The notes under the pieces: model-generated
Database searches by the model: none
What the model was told of the DNA's origin: nothing
What the model saw: only the letters and a program-made list of their open reading frames with translations
Translations under genes and position numbers: made by a program
Source of the DNA: Fictibacillus macauensis ZFHKF-1
Lineage (GTDB): Bacteria; Bacillota; Bacilli; Bacillales; Fictibacillaceae
NCBI RefSeq assembly: GCF_000269865.1
Contig: NZ_AKKV01000024.1
Coordinates: 124,001-188,000, forward strand
Length of the DNA: 64,000 nucleotides
Direction: 5' to 3'
Shown here: positions 54,127 to 63,076 of the stretch, in pieces
Layout of the letters: each line of letters begins with the position of its first letter
How positions within the stretch are numbered: the first letter of the stretch is position 1

Positions 54127-55677
54127 TTACTTAATTAATCCTTTTTTTCTTAAAAACTCGCGAGCTACTTCTTTTGGTTCTTTCTTATTGATATCTACTT
54201 CTGTATTCATTTGAGTCATTTCCTCTTCATTAATCTTTCCTGCTAATTCATTAATGGTTTTGCGTAGCTTTGGATATTTTTTTAACGTGTCTTCACGAAC
54301 AACGGGTGCTGCATAATACGCCGGAAATGCTTTTTTATCGTCCTTTAACATTTTTAAATTATAGCGCTTAATGCGTCCATCTGTTGTAAAGGCGGTAATC
54401 ATATCAACTTTCTCATCCTTTACTGCACTGTACATTAAGTTCGCATCCAAGCTTTTCTTATCTTTAAAACTCAAATCCGGATAAGCTTTCATTAAACCTT
54501 TCATACCTTCAGGACGCTCATAAAAATCAGTCGGTGCTCCAAACGTCACTTGTGAAGATTTTGCTTGTAAATCACTTACTGTTTTAATACCAAGCTTCTC
54601 ATATGTGTCTTTTGTTACCGCTAAAGCATACATATTTTGAAAGCCAAGTGGCTTTAACCATGCTAATTTATATTTGTCATGATACATTTTTTCGTCTGTT
54701 TTAAAGATTTGTTCAGCTGATGTACCTGGTTTATAGTCTTGATGCAAAATATCTAGATAAGCCGTACCTGTATATTCTAAATACAGATCAATATCGCCAC
54801 GTTTTAATGCTTGTGTCAAAATGGGTGTGTCACCAATGCCGTCTTTCACTTTTACATCGTAATTTGTTTTTTCTTTCACGTATTCCGCAACGACGTAAGG
54901 AAGGATATATTGCTCTGTCCACTTTTTGCCCGAAATAACAATCGCATCTTCTGAGGCACCCCCTCGCAAGCTAAAAAACACGACCAATGCTGCTACTGGA
55001 ACAACAACGACAGAGGCTTTCTTCCAAGAAAAAGGCTTCTTTCCTTTTCGACCAATTGGATTAGTAGCAATCTCAATTCGCTTAAGAATAAAATCAAATA
55101 ATAGCGCTAATACAGCTGCTGGAATGGCACCTGCAAGGACCAACTCATTACGAGTAGATGCAAGACCGCGGTAAATAAGATCCCCAAGTCCTCCTGCACC
55201 GATAAAAGCAGCGAGCGTTACAACCCCAATTGTTAAAACAGTCGCGGTTCGTAAACCTGCCATAATGGTTGGCATAGCTAACGGAAGCTCAATCATGCGT
55301 AAGATTTGATTTTTCGTCATACCCATTCCACGTCCTGCTTCAACAGCGGATTGGTCAACACCGATAATTCCTGTGTATGTATTTCGTAAAATTGGCAACA
55401 AAGCATAGATTGTTAATGCAATGATTGCCGTTGTATTTCCAATTCCAAATAGCGGTAGTAAGAAACCGAACAGCGCTAAACTAGGAATTGTTTGAAAGAG
55501 GGAAGTAATCCCAATAATTGGTTCAGCTAACTTCTTTTTTCGTGCAATAAAAATTCCTAGTGGCACGGAGATTACAGTTGCAATAACAATAGACACGATT
55601 GATAAAAACAGATGTTGTTGCAGTGCCTCCCAAATATCAGACCATCTTTCAATGAACGTATTCATAAGTTCACTCAC
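54127..55677 (-). CDS. opuFB: Osmoprotectant ABC transporter permease fused to substrate-binding domain (OpuFB type)
   Basis: This 516-residue hybrid has two parts. Residues 1-215 form a BPD_transp_1 permease, with the EAA loop AVEAGRGMGMTKNQILRMIELPLAMPTI (given here in part). Residues 235-516 form an OpuAC/ProX binding domain (SGKKWTEQYIL, EYTGTAYLDIL, GAPTDFYERPEG) facing outward. This is the OpuF form, reported to import glycine betaine and related osmolytes, with no separate lipoprotein needed. It overlaps opuFA by 8 nt. Confidence 0.9.
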   Translation of the reverse strand: MSELMNTFIERWSDIWEALQQHLFLSIVSIVIATVISVPLGIFIARKKKLAEPIIGITSLFQTIPSLALFGFLLPLFGIGNTTAIIALTIYALLPILRNTYTGIIGVDQSAVEAGRGMGMTKNQILRMIELPLAMPTIMAGLRTATVLTIGVVTLAAFIGAGGLGDLIYRGLASTRNELVLAGAIPAAVLALLFDFILKRIEIATNPIGRKGKKPFSWKKASVVVVPVAALVVFFSLRGGASEDAIVISGKKWTEQYILPYVVAEYVKEKTNYDVKVKDGIGDTPILTQALKRGDIDLYLEYTGTAYLDILHQDYKPGTSAEQIFKTDEKMYHDKYKLAWLKPLGFQNMYALAVTKDTYEKLGIKTVSDLQAKSSQVTFGAPTDFYERPEGMKGLMKAYPDLSFKDKKSLDANLMYSAVKDEKVDMITAFTTDGRIKRYNLKMLKDDKKAFPAYYAAPVVREDTLKKYPKLRKTINELAGKINEEEMTQMNTEVDINKKEPKEVAREFLRKKGLIK

Positions 55678-56818
55678 TTCTTACGCCCCCCTCTGGAACG
55701 ACTGAGGTTGTCAAACCAGCTAAGCCGCGCATCATCGTTGTTCGTGTAATTAACCCTGCTAGCTCACCTGTTTTCAAGACCGGTATAAACCCAGCTCCAT
55801 CTTTTGCAAAAATCTCCGCTACTTCAGTGAAAGGAGCATAAACATCGACAGACTGAAACTCAGTGTTCATAATATCTCGCAACGTTTTATCCTCATCTTT
55901 AAAATACACTTCTACATTATTAAGGGTAGCAATTCCTAGCAATTGGCCCCTCGTATCAGTTACAAACAAACTATCAACCTTGTAACTTCTCATCATTTTT
56001 AACGCTTCTGCCAAGCCGCGTGTTGGACGAGCGGTAACGACCTTTTCAATCATAAGATCAGCTGCCACAGGTTGATCATTTTGCATTCCCTCTAATCGCT
56101 GTTCACCAATAAATCCTCTTACAAAGTCATTGGCAGGATGACGGAGTAAGCGCTCTGGTGTATCAAACTGTACAATATGACCATCCTTCATAATAGCAAT
56201 GCGATCGGCAATCTTTAAGGCTTCATCCATGTCATGTGTAACAAAGACAATCGTTTTTTGAATCGATTCTTGAAGTTTAACAAGTTCCTCTTGAAGCTGT
56301 TCACGGCTAATTGGATCAAGCGCACTAAACGGCTCATCCATTAAGATAATGGGAGGATCTGCTGCCATAGCACGAATAACGCCGACACGTTGCTGTTGTC
56401 CTCCACTTAATTCTCCTGGATAACGCTCTCTAAAGGTGGCAGGATCAAGGCCAACCATATTTAATAAATCATCAATTTTGTCTTCATATTTTTCTTTTGT
56501 CCAGCCCTTTAAGCGAGGAACGAGTGAAATGTTTTCCCCAATTGTCATGTGTGGTAACAATCCAATTTGTTGAATGACGTAACCAATATTACGACGAAGT
56601 TCGACGGGATCTTGTGATGCAATATCCTCACCCTCAATTAAAATACTACCTGAAGAAGGCTCAATCAGACGATTGATCATGCGCATGGTTGTTGTTTTCC
56701 CACAACCACTCGGACCAATCAGCGCGATTAACTCTCCTTTTTCGATGTGAAAATCAATGTTTTTAAGTACTTCTAATCCATTAGGATACTTTTTCCCTAC
56801 GTTCTTAAATGTTATCAA
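55670..56818 (-). CDS. opuFA: Osmoprotectant ABC transporter ATP-binding protein (OpuFA type)
   Basis: This 382-residue ATPase powers the osmolyte importer. Walker A is GPSGCGKTTTMRMINRL, the signature is LSGGQQQRVGVIRAM and Walker B is IILMDEPFSALDPISR. Two CBS domains follow (about 250-310 and 310-370), as in OpuCA/OpuFA, where they tune activity to ionic strength or c-di-AMP. The start is TTG with GAGGAG 7 nt upstream. A sigma-B-type promoter lies about 70 bp before it. Confidence 0.9.
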   Translation of the reverse strand: MITFKNVGKKYPNGLEVLKNIDFHIEKGELIALIGPSGCGKTTTMRMINRLIEPSSGSILIEGEDIASQDPVELRRNIGYVIQQIGLLPHMTIGENISLVPRLKGWTKEKYEDKIDDLLNMVGLDPATFRERYPGELSGGQQQRVGVIRAMAADPPIILMDEPFSALDPISREQLQEELVKLQESIQKTIVFVTHDMDEALKIADRIAIMKDGHIVQFDTPERLLRHPANDFVRGFIGEQRLEGMQNDQPVAADLMIEKVVTARPTRGLAEALKMMRSYKVDSLFVTDTRGQLLGIATLNNVEVYFKDEDKTLRDIMNTEFQSVDVYAPFTEVAEIFAKDGAGFIPVLKTGELAGLITRTTMMRGLAGLTTSVVPEGGVRSE

Positions 56819-56884
56819 AATCTCTCTCCTCTTCTCATTTGCAACAAATAGTTCCGTATTGTTGTTAGTCCTCGTTACCTTTCT

Positions 56885-56909
56885 ATACCCGAAAACACGT
56901 CATGAAAAC
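56885..56909 (-). promoter_or_regulatory. Sigma-B general-stress promoter of opuFA-opuFB
   Basis: On the minus strand GTTTTC (56909-56904), 13 bp, GGGTAT (56890-56885). The -10 box is a perfect match and the spacing is ideal for sigma-B. Osmolyte transporters opuD and opuE of B. subtilis also have sigma-B promoters. The rest of the 250-bp gap shows an AT-rich stretch only. Confidence 0.7.
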
Positions 56910-57026
56910 CCTTTTTTGATAAATTTATTAAAAATAAATTTAACAAACTTGATAAAATATCTAGAAAAACCTTCCTGTTCACCGGTTGAAGATGATTCTA
57001 CAACCAAACTCAGAAAATATCAACCT

Positions 57027-57063
57027 AAAAAAAAGCAGCCCTATTCATTTAAAAGGGCTGCTT
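57027..57063 (-). terminator. Terminator of yhgE
   Basis: AAGCAGCCCT pairs with AGGGCTGCTT around an 11-nt loop and is followed by eight T residues on the minus strand, just after the yhgE stop. Confidence 0.9.
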
Positions 57064-57069
57064 GCATGT

Positions 57070-59463
57070 TTATTCGAGTTCTGCTGACTCTTCATTCTGT
57101 TTCAGTTTTTTTGTTTTTAATACAAAGAACACAATAGAAAGAAGAAGCATTGGAATCATAAAGTACATAAGAACAATAGCATTGTTCCACATATCACTAT
57201 AAATACCTGACGTAATAACCGCTCTAAAGCCAGCAATCGAGTACGACATCGGTACGAAATAGTGAATGCTTTGTAAGCCATTTGGAATCATTTCAAGCGG
57301 GAATGTTCCTGCACTTGAAGTCAGTTGGAAAATTAATATAAGGATGGCAATAAAGCGTCCTGGATTTCCCATCGTCGTCGTCAAGAACTGGATAATCGCC
57401 ATATAGGTTAAACTTGTAATGATACTAAACAGGATAAAGTACCCAGTGCTCTGTACTTCTAATCCGAGACCATTTAAAATGATAGCATCAGCAATAAGTG
57501 CTTGAATAACCCCTGTTACCGCCATAAAAGCAAACTTACTAAAGAACCAACTAAAGGCATTTCTTACTCTTCCAGCAGGCTCCACTAGCGGGAACACAAT
57601 CGTTAGCATTAACGCACCTACATATAAACCAAGCGATAGGAAATACGGAGCAATTCCGACACCATACGAAAGATCATCTGTCGCAGATTTGTTTAACGTT
57701 TTAACTGGATCAGCAATCATTTTTACTTCATCATCTGTTTGTTTTGTTTTTTCTGCTTTATTACTTGCTTTATGCAATTTATTGTATAGTTTTTCATTTC
57801 CATCATTTAAAGAATCGATACCTTTGCCTAGCTTTTTCTGACCATCATCTAGCTGGTCAACTCCATCATTTAATTTAATAGAGCCTTCTTGTGCTTTCGC
57901 TAATCCTCCAGAAAGGTCAATACTTCCTTTATATAGTTTCGATTGAGCGTCTTGAAGCGAACCAACGCCTGAAACGACCGTTCCCCATCCTTTGGCAAGC
58001 TTTTCATTCCCATTGGCAAGTTGTGAAGATCCTGCTTGGAGTTTTTCACTACCCTCTTTAACCTCGCCAATCTTACTCATAAATAACGAAGTACCTTTTG
58101 CTAGTTTTTCTTGACCATCCGCTAGTTGTCCAGAACCTTTTACAAGACCTTCTAAACCTGAATGAAGCTGATCGGCTCCACCGGTATATTTCTCTAGTCC
58201 TGAAGCAAGCTTACTAGATCCACCAGCAATTTGATCTGCTCCCTCTACTAAAGAGGATCCTTTTTCAGCAAGAACTTTACTACCTTCGCTTACTTTCTTA
58301 CTGCCAGCTTCTATAGCAGTGAGCTTAGCAATTAATACTTCCTTGCTCATGTCAGGATTTTTCTTCAAAGCTTCAAGGACTGCTGCTAAATTTGTATCTA
58401 CGGCTTCAGCACCTTTTGATGTAGCCAGCACTCCTGCAGCATATAGCTTCGTACTTTTTGATAGTTTTTGTGCCCCATCATTAAGTGTGTTTGCTCCTTT
58501 TGCAAGTGGAGTCCCATTATCAGCAAGTTTCTTCGCACCTTGCTCGGCTTTTTGTGCACCTTCATTTAATTGTGAGGCACCCTTTGCTAGCTTTCCTTGT
58601 GCATCAACAATGTCAGAACCTTTTCCATCTAGTTTTCCTAGGCCACTCGTTAATTGACCAATTCCATCATTTAGCTGCGTTGAGCCTTGGGCTAATTTAT
58701 TAACATCAGACGTTTTACTTTTCACGCCATCATAGAGCTTTCCGGCACCTGCTTCGGATTGTTTAAGTCCATCTGAGAGTTTAGAAGAACCGTTGTTTAG
58801 TTGCCCAATTCCATCGCCAAACTCTTTCGTCTTTTCTGCTAGCTTTCCTGACCCTTTTTGAAGATCATTAGACCCTTTCGTTAACTTAGAAGATCCATCG
58901 GCTAGCTTACCAGCTCCATCAGAAGCTTTCTTAATGCCTTTTTTCATTTCACCAAATTTATCAAATAGAATTTCAGTATATTTTCTCGAAATTTTATGAG
59001 AAAGTTTTTCGTTTAGCTTCTCAATGCCTTTTTTTCCGATTTGAGAACCAAGATAGTTATAGCCGGAATTTGTTTCATATTCCAAGCGTAGCTTATCTGG
59101 ATGGGGATCCATTGCGGTTTTTGCGCGTTTAGAAAAATCTTCTGGCATAACAATACGAGCATAATATTTATTATCCTTAATGCCTTCCTCTGCTTGTTTA
59201 GCCGAAACAAATTCCCACTTAAAATCGTCATTATCTTTAAGCTCTTTCACCAAGTCATCGCCAATATGCAATTTTTTATTATCAAGCTTTGCACCCTGAT
59301 CTTCGTTTACAACAGCGACTGGTAATTTTTCTGTATTAGCATATGGATCCCAAAAGGCCCATAAGTAAATACCGCTGTAAAGAATCGGGATAAATAAAAT
59401 AGCAATGACCGGAATTAATAACTTCGGATTGCGAAGTACTTCCCGAAACTGTTTAAATACCAT
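57070..59463 (-). CDS. yhgE: YhgE/Pip domain membrane protein with long heptad-like repeat region
   Basis: This 797-residue protein of the YhgE/Pip family (related to the lactococcal phage infection protein) has one membrane helix near residues 15-37 and an extracytoplasmic Pip domain (LPVAVVNEDQGA). A region of about 400 residues (about 185-590) is built from tandem G-x-x-x-L-x-x-G units such as KLADGSSKLTKGSNDLQKG. About five C-terminal helices resemble an ABC-2-like membrane domain. The role is unknown, possibly export or a phage receptor. GTG 59475 is open; ATG 59463 with GGTGA upstream is preferred. Confidence 0.85.
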   Translation of the reverse strand: MVFKQFREVLRNPKLLIPVIAILFIPILYSGIYLWAFWDPYANTEKLPVAVVNEDQGAKLDNKKLHIGDDLVKELKDNDDFKWEFVSAKQAEEGIKDNKYYARIVMPEDFSKRAKTAMDPHPDKLRLEYETNSGYNYLGSQIGKKGIEKLNEKLSHKISRKYTEILFDKFGEMKKGIKKASDGAGKLADGSSKLTKGSNDLQKGSGKLAEKTKEFGDGIGQLNNGSSKLSDGLKQSEAGAGKLYDGVKSKTSDVNKLAQGSTQLNDGIGQLTSGLGKLDGKGSDIVDAQGKLAKGASQLNEGAQKAEQGAKKLADNGTPLAKGANTLNDGAQKLSKSTKLYAAGVLATSKGAEAVDTNLAAVLEALKKNPDMSKEVLIAKLTAIEAGSKKVSEGSKVLAEKGSSLVEGADQIAGGSSKLASGLEKYTGGADQLHSGLEGLVKGSGQLADGQEKLAKGTSLFMSKIGEVKEGSEKLQAGSSQLANGNEKLAKGWGTVVSGVGSLQDAQSKLYKGSIDLSGGLAKAQEGSIKLNDGVDQLDDGQKKLGKGIDSLNDGNEKLYNKLHKASNKAEKTKQTDDEVKMIADPVKTLNKSATDDLSYGVGIAPYFLSLGLYVGALMLTIVFPLVEPAGRVRNAFSWFFSKFAFMAVTGVIQALIADAIILNGLGLEVQSTGYFILFSIITSLTYMAIIQFLTTTMGNPGRFIAILILIFQLTSSAGTFPLEMIPNGLQSIHYFVPMSYSIAGFRAVITSGIYSDMWNNAIVLMYFMIPMLLLSIVFFVLKTKKLKQNEESAELE

Positions 59464-59505
59464 TGTTTCTTTCACCCATTTCTACCGTAATTATACAGAA
59501 CATAA

Positions 59506-59528
59506 TGACCATTTTAGTCAAATAGTCA
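59506..59528. promoter_or_regulatory. Operator upstream of yhgE (TGACCATTT-N5-AAATAGTCA)
   Basis: A 9-5-9 inverted repeat with one mismatch lies over the promoter region of yhgE; a TATAAT box is at 59495-59490 on the minus strand. A related 23-bp repeat lies in front of the tetR gene, so it is the probable YhgD binding site. Confidence 0.65.
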
Positions 59529-59603
59529 CCTTGTGCCGAAAAAAATCTTTCGTACAATTAAAAAGCGTTTTTCTAAAATATCATGATCTTCTAACAGATG
59601 CAA

Positions 59604-60173
59604 TTATTTTCGTAAACCATCCATAAGAATCGTTTCAAATAGGCCAGCAATTTCATCTTTGCTTAACGGTGGATGCTCTAATTCCCAATCAAAAACGAGG
59701 GAAATATAAACTTTTAGCATTAAATAGGCCGTAATATCAACATTAATCGGCTTTATTTCCGATCGGATAATTGCCTTTTGTAATTGTTGTTTTATAAAGG
59801 TCAAAACAACGGTTTCTAGCGTTTTACTTGCTTCTAATACTGCTGGCGTATTTAATTCCCTTCCTTCTTGCGCAATCTTAATAGCAAGCTGATGTGACTT
59901 TCGGAAATCAAGAACATTATAAATAGCCGCATGTAAGTTTTCGTTAAAACGACGCTCTTCTTTTATTGAATTTGCAGCCACGGAACGAATTTGTTTAACA
60001 AGATCCTCAACAATTTCACGAAATAAGTCTTCTTTGTTTTCAAAAAATGTGTAAATTGTACCCTTACCAACGTTTGCAATTTTAGCAACTTGATCCATCG
60101 TTGTCGCTTTATAGCCATACAACGTAAATGACTGAGCTGCTGCTTCCATTATATTTTTTTTGCGGTCAATCAT
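59604..60173 (-). CDS. yhgD: TetR family regulator YhgD
   Basis: This 189-residue regulator has the TetR helix-turn-helix at residues 10-50 (AAQSFTLYGYKATTMDQVAKI, then GKGTIYTFFENKEDLF) and a helical ligand-binding domain. The same pair yhgD-yhgE occurs upstream of the heme genes in B. subtilis. Two matching palindromes, one before yhgE and one before this gene, indicate that it represses both. The ATG follows AGGAG. The inducer is unknown. Confidence 0.9.
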   Translation of the reverse strand: MIDRKKNIMEAAAQSFTLYGYKATTMDQVAKIANVGKGTIYTFFENKEDLFREIVEDLVKQIRSVAANSIKEERRFNENLHAAIYNVLDFRKSHQLAIKIAQEGRELNTPAVLEASKTLETVVLTFIKQQLQKAIIRSEIKPINVDITAYLMLKVYISLVFDWELEHPPLSKDEIAGLFETILMDGLRK

Positions 60174-60190
60174 GACTCCTATCCTTTCGC

Positions 60191-60249
60191 TGACTATTTT
60201 TGAAATCTGGTCATTTCAATACTTTACCATGTTCATTTTTAATTGACAA
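60191..60249 (-). promoter_or_regulatory. yhgD promoter and operator (TGACTATTT-N5-ATCTGGTCA)
   Basis: The promoter on the minus strand is TTGTCA (60249-60244), 17 bp, TAAAGT (60226-60221). The operator at 60191-60213 covers the transcription start. One half site is identical to the yhgE consensus half, and 17 of 23 bases agree between the two sites when aligned. Confidence 0.6.
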
Positions 60250-60254
60250 GTATT

Positions 60255-61502
60255 TTAACGAACAGGTAACGTTAGCAGCACTCTTGTACCGGAGCCCGAT
60301 TTACTTTCATAATGAATATTACCGCCAATTTCTCGAATTAATCGACTCATAATCATCGTACCAAGGCCAGTTCCTTTTGTTTTTGTTGTATAAAAAGGAA
60401 GACCGATTTTCGTTAATTCTTCTTCTGTCATTCCTTTTCCGTTGTCTTCTATAGCAAGGGTTAGCTGATTACGATCCGCTGCATATAAGTAAATCGTTAC
60501 AACACCATCATGACGTTCCATCGCTTCAATAGCATTTTTTATAATGTTGATCATACATTGCTTCAAGTAGTGAAGATCCGCTACAACATAATACTCACCG
60601 CCTGCTTTCTTATACGTAATTAACGTATTATGCAAAACGCCATACGGTGCAATAAGCGATAAAATTTCTTCAATCGTCCGATCTAGTGGCAAACTTTTAA
60701 GCGATGGGTTTCCTGGTTTAACTAGCGACAAATAATCCGTAATAATCTTATTGGTACGATCTAATTCGTCTAAAAGCAAAGGGGCATATTCTTTTAATTT
60801 TTGATCACTTGTATCAACTGAAAGGAATTGTATCATTCCTCGCACTGTAGTTAGTGGATTTCTAACTTCATGAGCAATAGCGGCAGCCATTTGTCCAACG
60901 ACTGATAATTTCTCTAGGTAGACGGTTTCCTCCAGTCGATCATTAATTTTCTTTAAACGCTCGATTAAAAAAACCGAACTGAAAAAGGAAAGCATGAAAC
61001 TTGTGAAGTAGACCATATAAAAATTAGTAGGTAAGAAATCTAAATCATACATGAGAATACCCGCGTATAATAAAGTGTAAACACCCGAAATAATGACAGC
61101 CGTTTTCCATCGTTTTCGTTTATTTTTAAACAAATACATAAAACATGCTGCCACCAAAAAAGCAACAAGTGCTAAGACTAATCCTAAATTGACGTAATCT
61201 CCTCCCACAAAGAAACGAGCCACCATCACAACAAGAGTACATATGATGCCTGGAAACAGACCACCATATAAAGTAACAATCATAATTGGAACATTTCTTA
61301 AATCAAAATGAGAATCCTTAAGCGTTTCAATCGGATATGCCATACACAAAAGAGCACAAATTGCCGCAAAGCCACCATACATCCATTTTACTTTCACGCT
61401 GTTTACTTTTTTAGGCAAAAAAGGCGCAATCGTATTCGTTATGTACGTTAGTGAAAAGATGATCGCTACATTAACAAACAATGGCCCTAATAAATATTGC
61501 AT
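60255..61502 (-). CDS. Membrane sensor histidine kinase (KinB-like, orphan)
   Basis: This 415-residue kinase has about six membrane helices filling residues 1-185 in a 5TM-LYT-like arrangement with short loops. HisKA follows, with MAAAIAHEVRNPLTTVRG containing the phospho-His, then HATPase with IKNAIEAM, IEDNGKGMT, FYTTKTKGTGLGT. There is no extracellular sensor domain and no response regulator nearby. The layout matches KinB-type sporulation phosphorelay kinases. The ORF opens with GTG at 61529, but ATG 61502 has AAGGGG 8 nt upstream. Confidence 0.87.
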   Translation of the reverse strand: MQYLLGPLFVNVAIIFSLTYITNTIAPFLPKKVNSVKVKWMYGGFAAICALLCMAYPIETLKDSHFDLRNVPIMIVTLYGGLFPGIICTLVVMVARFFVGGDYVNLGLVLALVAFLVAACFMYLFKNKRKRWKTAVIISGVYTLLYAGILMYDLDFLPTNFYMVYFTSFMLSFFSSVFLIERLKKINDRLEETVYLEKLSVVGQMAAAIAHEVRNPLTTVRGMIQFLSVDTSDQKLKEYAPLLLDELDRTNKIITDYLSLVKPGNPSLKSLPLDRTIEEILSLIAPYGVLHNTLITYKKAGGEYYVVADLHYLKQCMINIIKNAIEAMERHDGVVTIYLYAADRNQLTLAIEDNGKGMTEEELTKIGLPFYTTKTKGTGLGTMIMSRLIREIGGNIHYESKSGSGTRVLLTLPVR

Positions 61503-61632
61503 ACCGATTCCCCTTACCGCATGTAACACTCACAAACTGATTGTTTAAAAATTTTGTGTGCATGCTTTTGTACTAACACGTTCTCCTACTTGTGATTATA
61601 TACGCTCCTTGGCTAGACGTACATGCTCACAG

Positions 61633-61669
61633 AAAAAAAACTGCGGTATAAGCTTACAACCGCAGTTTT
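61633..61669 (-). terminator. Terminator of the hemH-hemY unit, overlapping the hemY stop
   Basis: AAAACTGCGGT (61669-61659 on minus) pairs perfectly with ACCGCAGTTTT (61647-61637) and is followed by further T residues. The upstream arm includes the last hemY codons and the loop contains its stop codon. Confidence 0.85.
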
Positions 61670-63075
61670 TGTATAATATTCTCTACCGCTTTTTCAGCTG
61701 ATGCAACGCAATCTGGAAGACCGACACCTTCATAAGAGGCGCCCGCAGCATATATGTCTGGATACTGCTTTGTTAAATTTTCCTGCAGCGTCTCCCAGTG
61801 TTGCTTATGATCTACTTCATATTGCGGCATACTTTTTACCCATCGTGATACATAATAAAAAGTAGGTTGATCCGTGATGCCCATAATGTTTTTTAAGTCT
61901 TCAAGAACGGCTTGTAGTATTTCTTCATCAGATTGAAAGACAATTTCCTGATCGTTCGCTCTTCCAACATAACATCGTAGTAATACTTGATGATCTGGCG
62001 TCGTATGGGGCCATTTACGATGAGTCCACGTACAAGCAGTGATGGTCGTCGGCTCTTTTCGCGAAATAACAAAGCCTGTACCATTGATGTCTTTTTTCAA
62101 TGCTGACTGATCAAATGCCATCGCGACAGTGGCTACGGACGTAGAAGGTGTGGCATGAAAGCCTTCAACAGCTACTTCTTCGGAAAGAAGTTCTTTCATC
62201 GTTGTATAAGGAGTGGCCATGATGACTGAATCCCCTTGAATTGAGCGTCCGCTTTCTAGCTCCACTGAATAGCCACCAGACGCAAGTTTTACAAGTTCAG
62301 TTACTTTCTCACCCTTTAGGACCGAATCGGCATCTAGCAACTCCTCTAATCGCTTCACGAGTGATGAGAGCCCTGTAGATAACGTTAAAAACTGGCCTTT
62401 TTTCTTTTTACCGTACGTACCAGGACGATCAGATGGCTTAGGTAACGTATGCTTCATACCTAAAATTAAACTACGAGACTTCCTTTCAACATCTTGAAAT
62501 TGCGGAAACGTAGATTGCAAGCTTAGCCTATCAATATTTCCAGCATAAATGCCCGATAATAATGGCTCTATTAAATTTTCGACGACTTCATTTCCTAATC
62601 GTCTTCGAAAAAAATGACCAACCGAGATGTCTTTTTCAGGTTCCGCACGTCTTGGCAAAACTAAATCAAGAGAAGCTCGCGCTTTGCCACCGAGTGAAAA
62701 TAATCCTGTTTTCACAAAGGGACCCATTTTCGTTGGAATTCCCATGACAGCTCCTTCAGGAATGGGATGAAGCTTACCGCCAGACAAGACGTATGCTTGT
62801 CCCGTTTCATTCGTAACAAGCTGCTCTTTAAGTCCAACATTCTCAATAAGAGTGGTCATACTTTTTTTTCGACCTAAATAAGAATCTGGTCCACGCTCGA
62901 TTGTAAAACCATCTCGATAGATGGTTTCAATCTTGCCCCCAAGGCGCTCACTACCTTCAATAAGCGTATAGGTTACCGGTACTCCATTTTCTTTTGCTTC
63001 TTTTTGCAAATAAAAGGCGGCGGTTAATCCTGTGATTCCGCCGCCAATAATCATAACATGCTGATGCTGTGACAA
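61654..63075 (-). CDS. hemY: Coproporphyrinogen III oxidase HemY (CgoX)
   Basis: This FAD enzyme of the coproporphyrin-dependent heme pathway oxidises coproporphyrinogen III to coproporphyrin III. The FAD motif is VMIIGGGITGLTAAFYL, followed by ERLGGKIETIYRDGFTIERGPDSYL, and YAAGASYEGVGLPDC is the C-terminal FAD motif. The ORF is open from 63114, but alignment to the family start (M-S-x5-H-V-x-I-I-G-G-G) and the SD AAAGGA 11 nt upstream favour TTG 63075 (473 residues), 1 bp after hemH. GTG 63084 is a less likely alternative. Confidence 0.9.
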   Translation of the reverse strand: MSQHQHVMIIGGGITGLTAAFYLQKEAKENGVPVTYTLIEGSERLGGKIETIYRDGFTIERGPDSYLGRKKSMTTLIENVGLKEQLVTNETGQAYVLSGGKLHPIPEGAVMGIPTKMGPFVKTGLFSLGGKARASLDLVLPRRAEPEKDISVGHFFRRRLGNEVVENLIEPLLSGIYAGNIDRLSLQSTFPQFQDVERKSRSLILGMKHTLPKPSDRPGTYGKKKKGQFLTLSTGLSSLVKRLEELLDADSVLKGEKVTELVKLASGGYSVELESGRSIQGDSVIMATPYTTMKELLSEEVAVEGFHATPSTSVATVAMAFDQSALKKDINGTGFVISRKEPTTITACTWTHRKWPHTTPDHQVLLRCYVGRANDQEIVFQSDEEILQAVLEDLKNIMGITDQPTFYYVSRWVKSMPQYEVDHKQHWETLQENLTKQYPDIYAAGASYEGVGLPDCVASAEKAVENIIQKLRL

Positions 63076-63076
63076 A

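Noticed and set aside
56940-57000. AT-rich inverted stretches near opuF as a mobile element end
   Set aside because: They are simple A/T runs without target duplication or any transposase remnant.
57070-59463. YhgE repeats as a DNA repeat array or CRISPR
   Set aside because: The periodicity is at protein level with variable codons; there are no identical DNA repeats or spacers.
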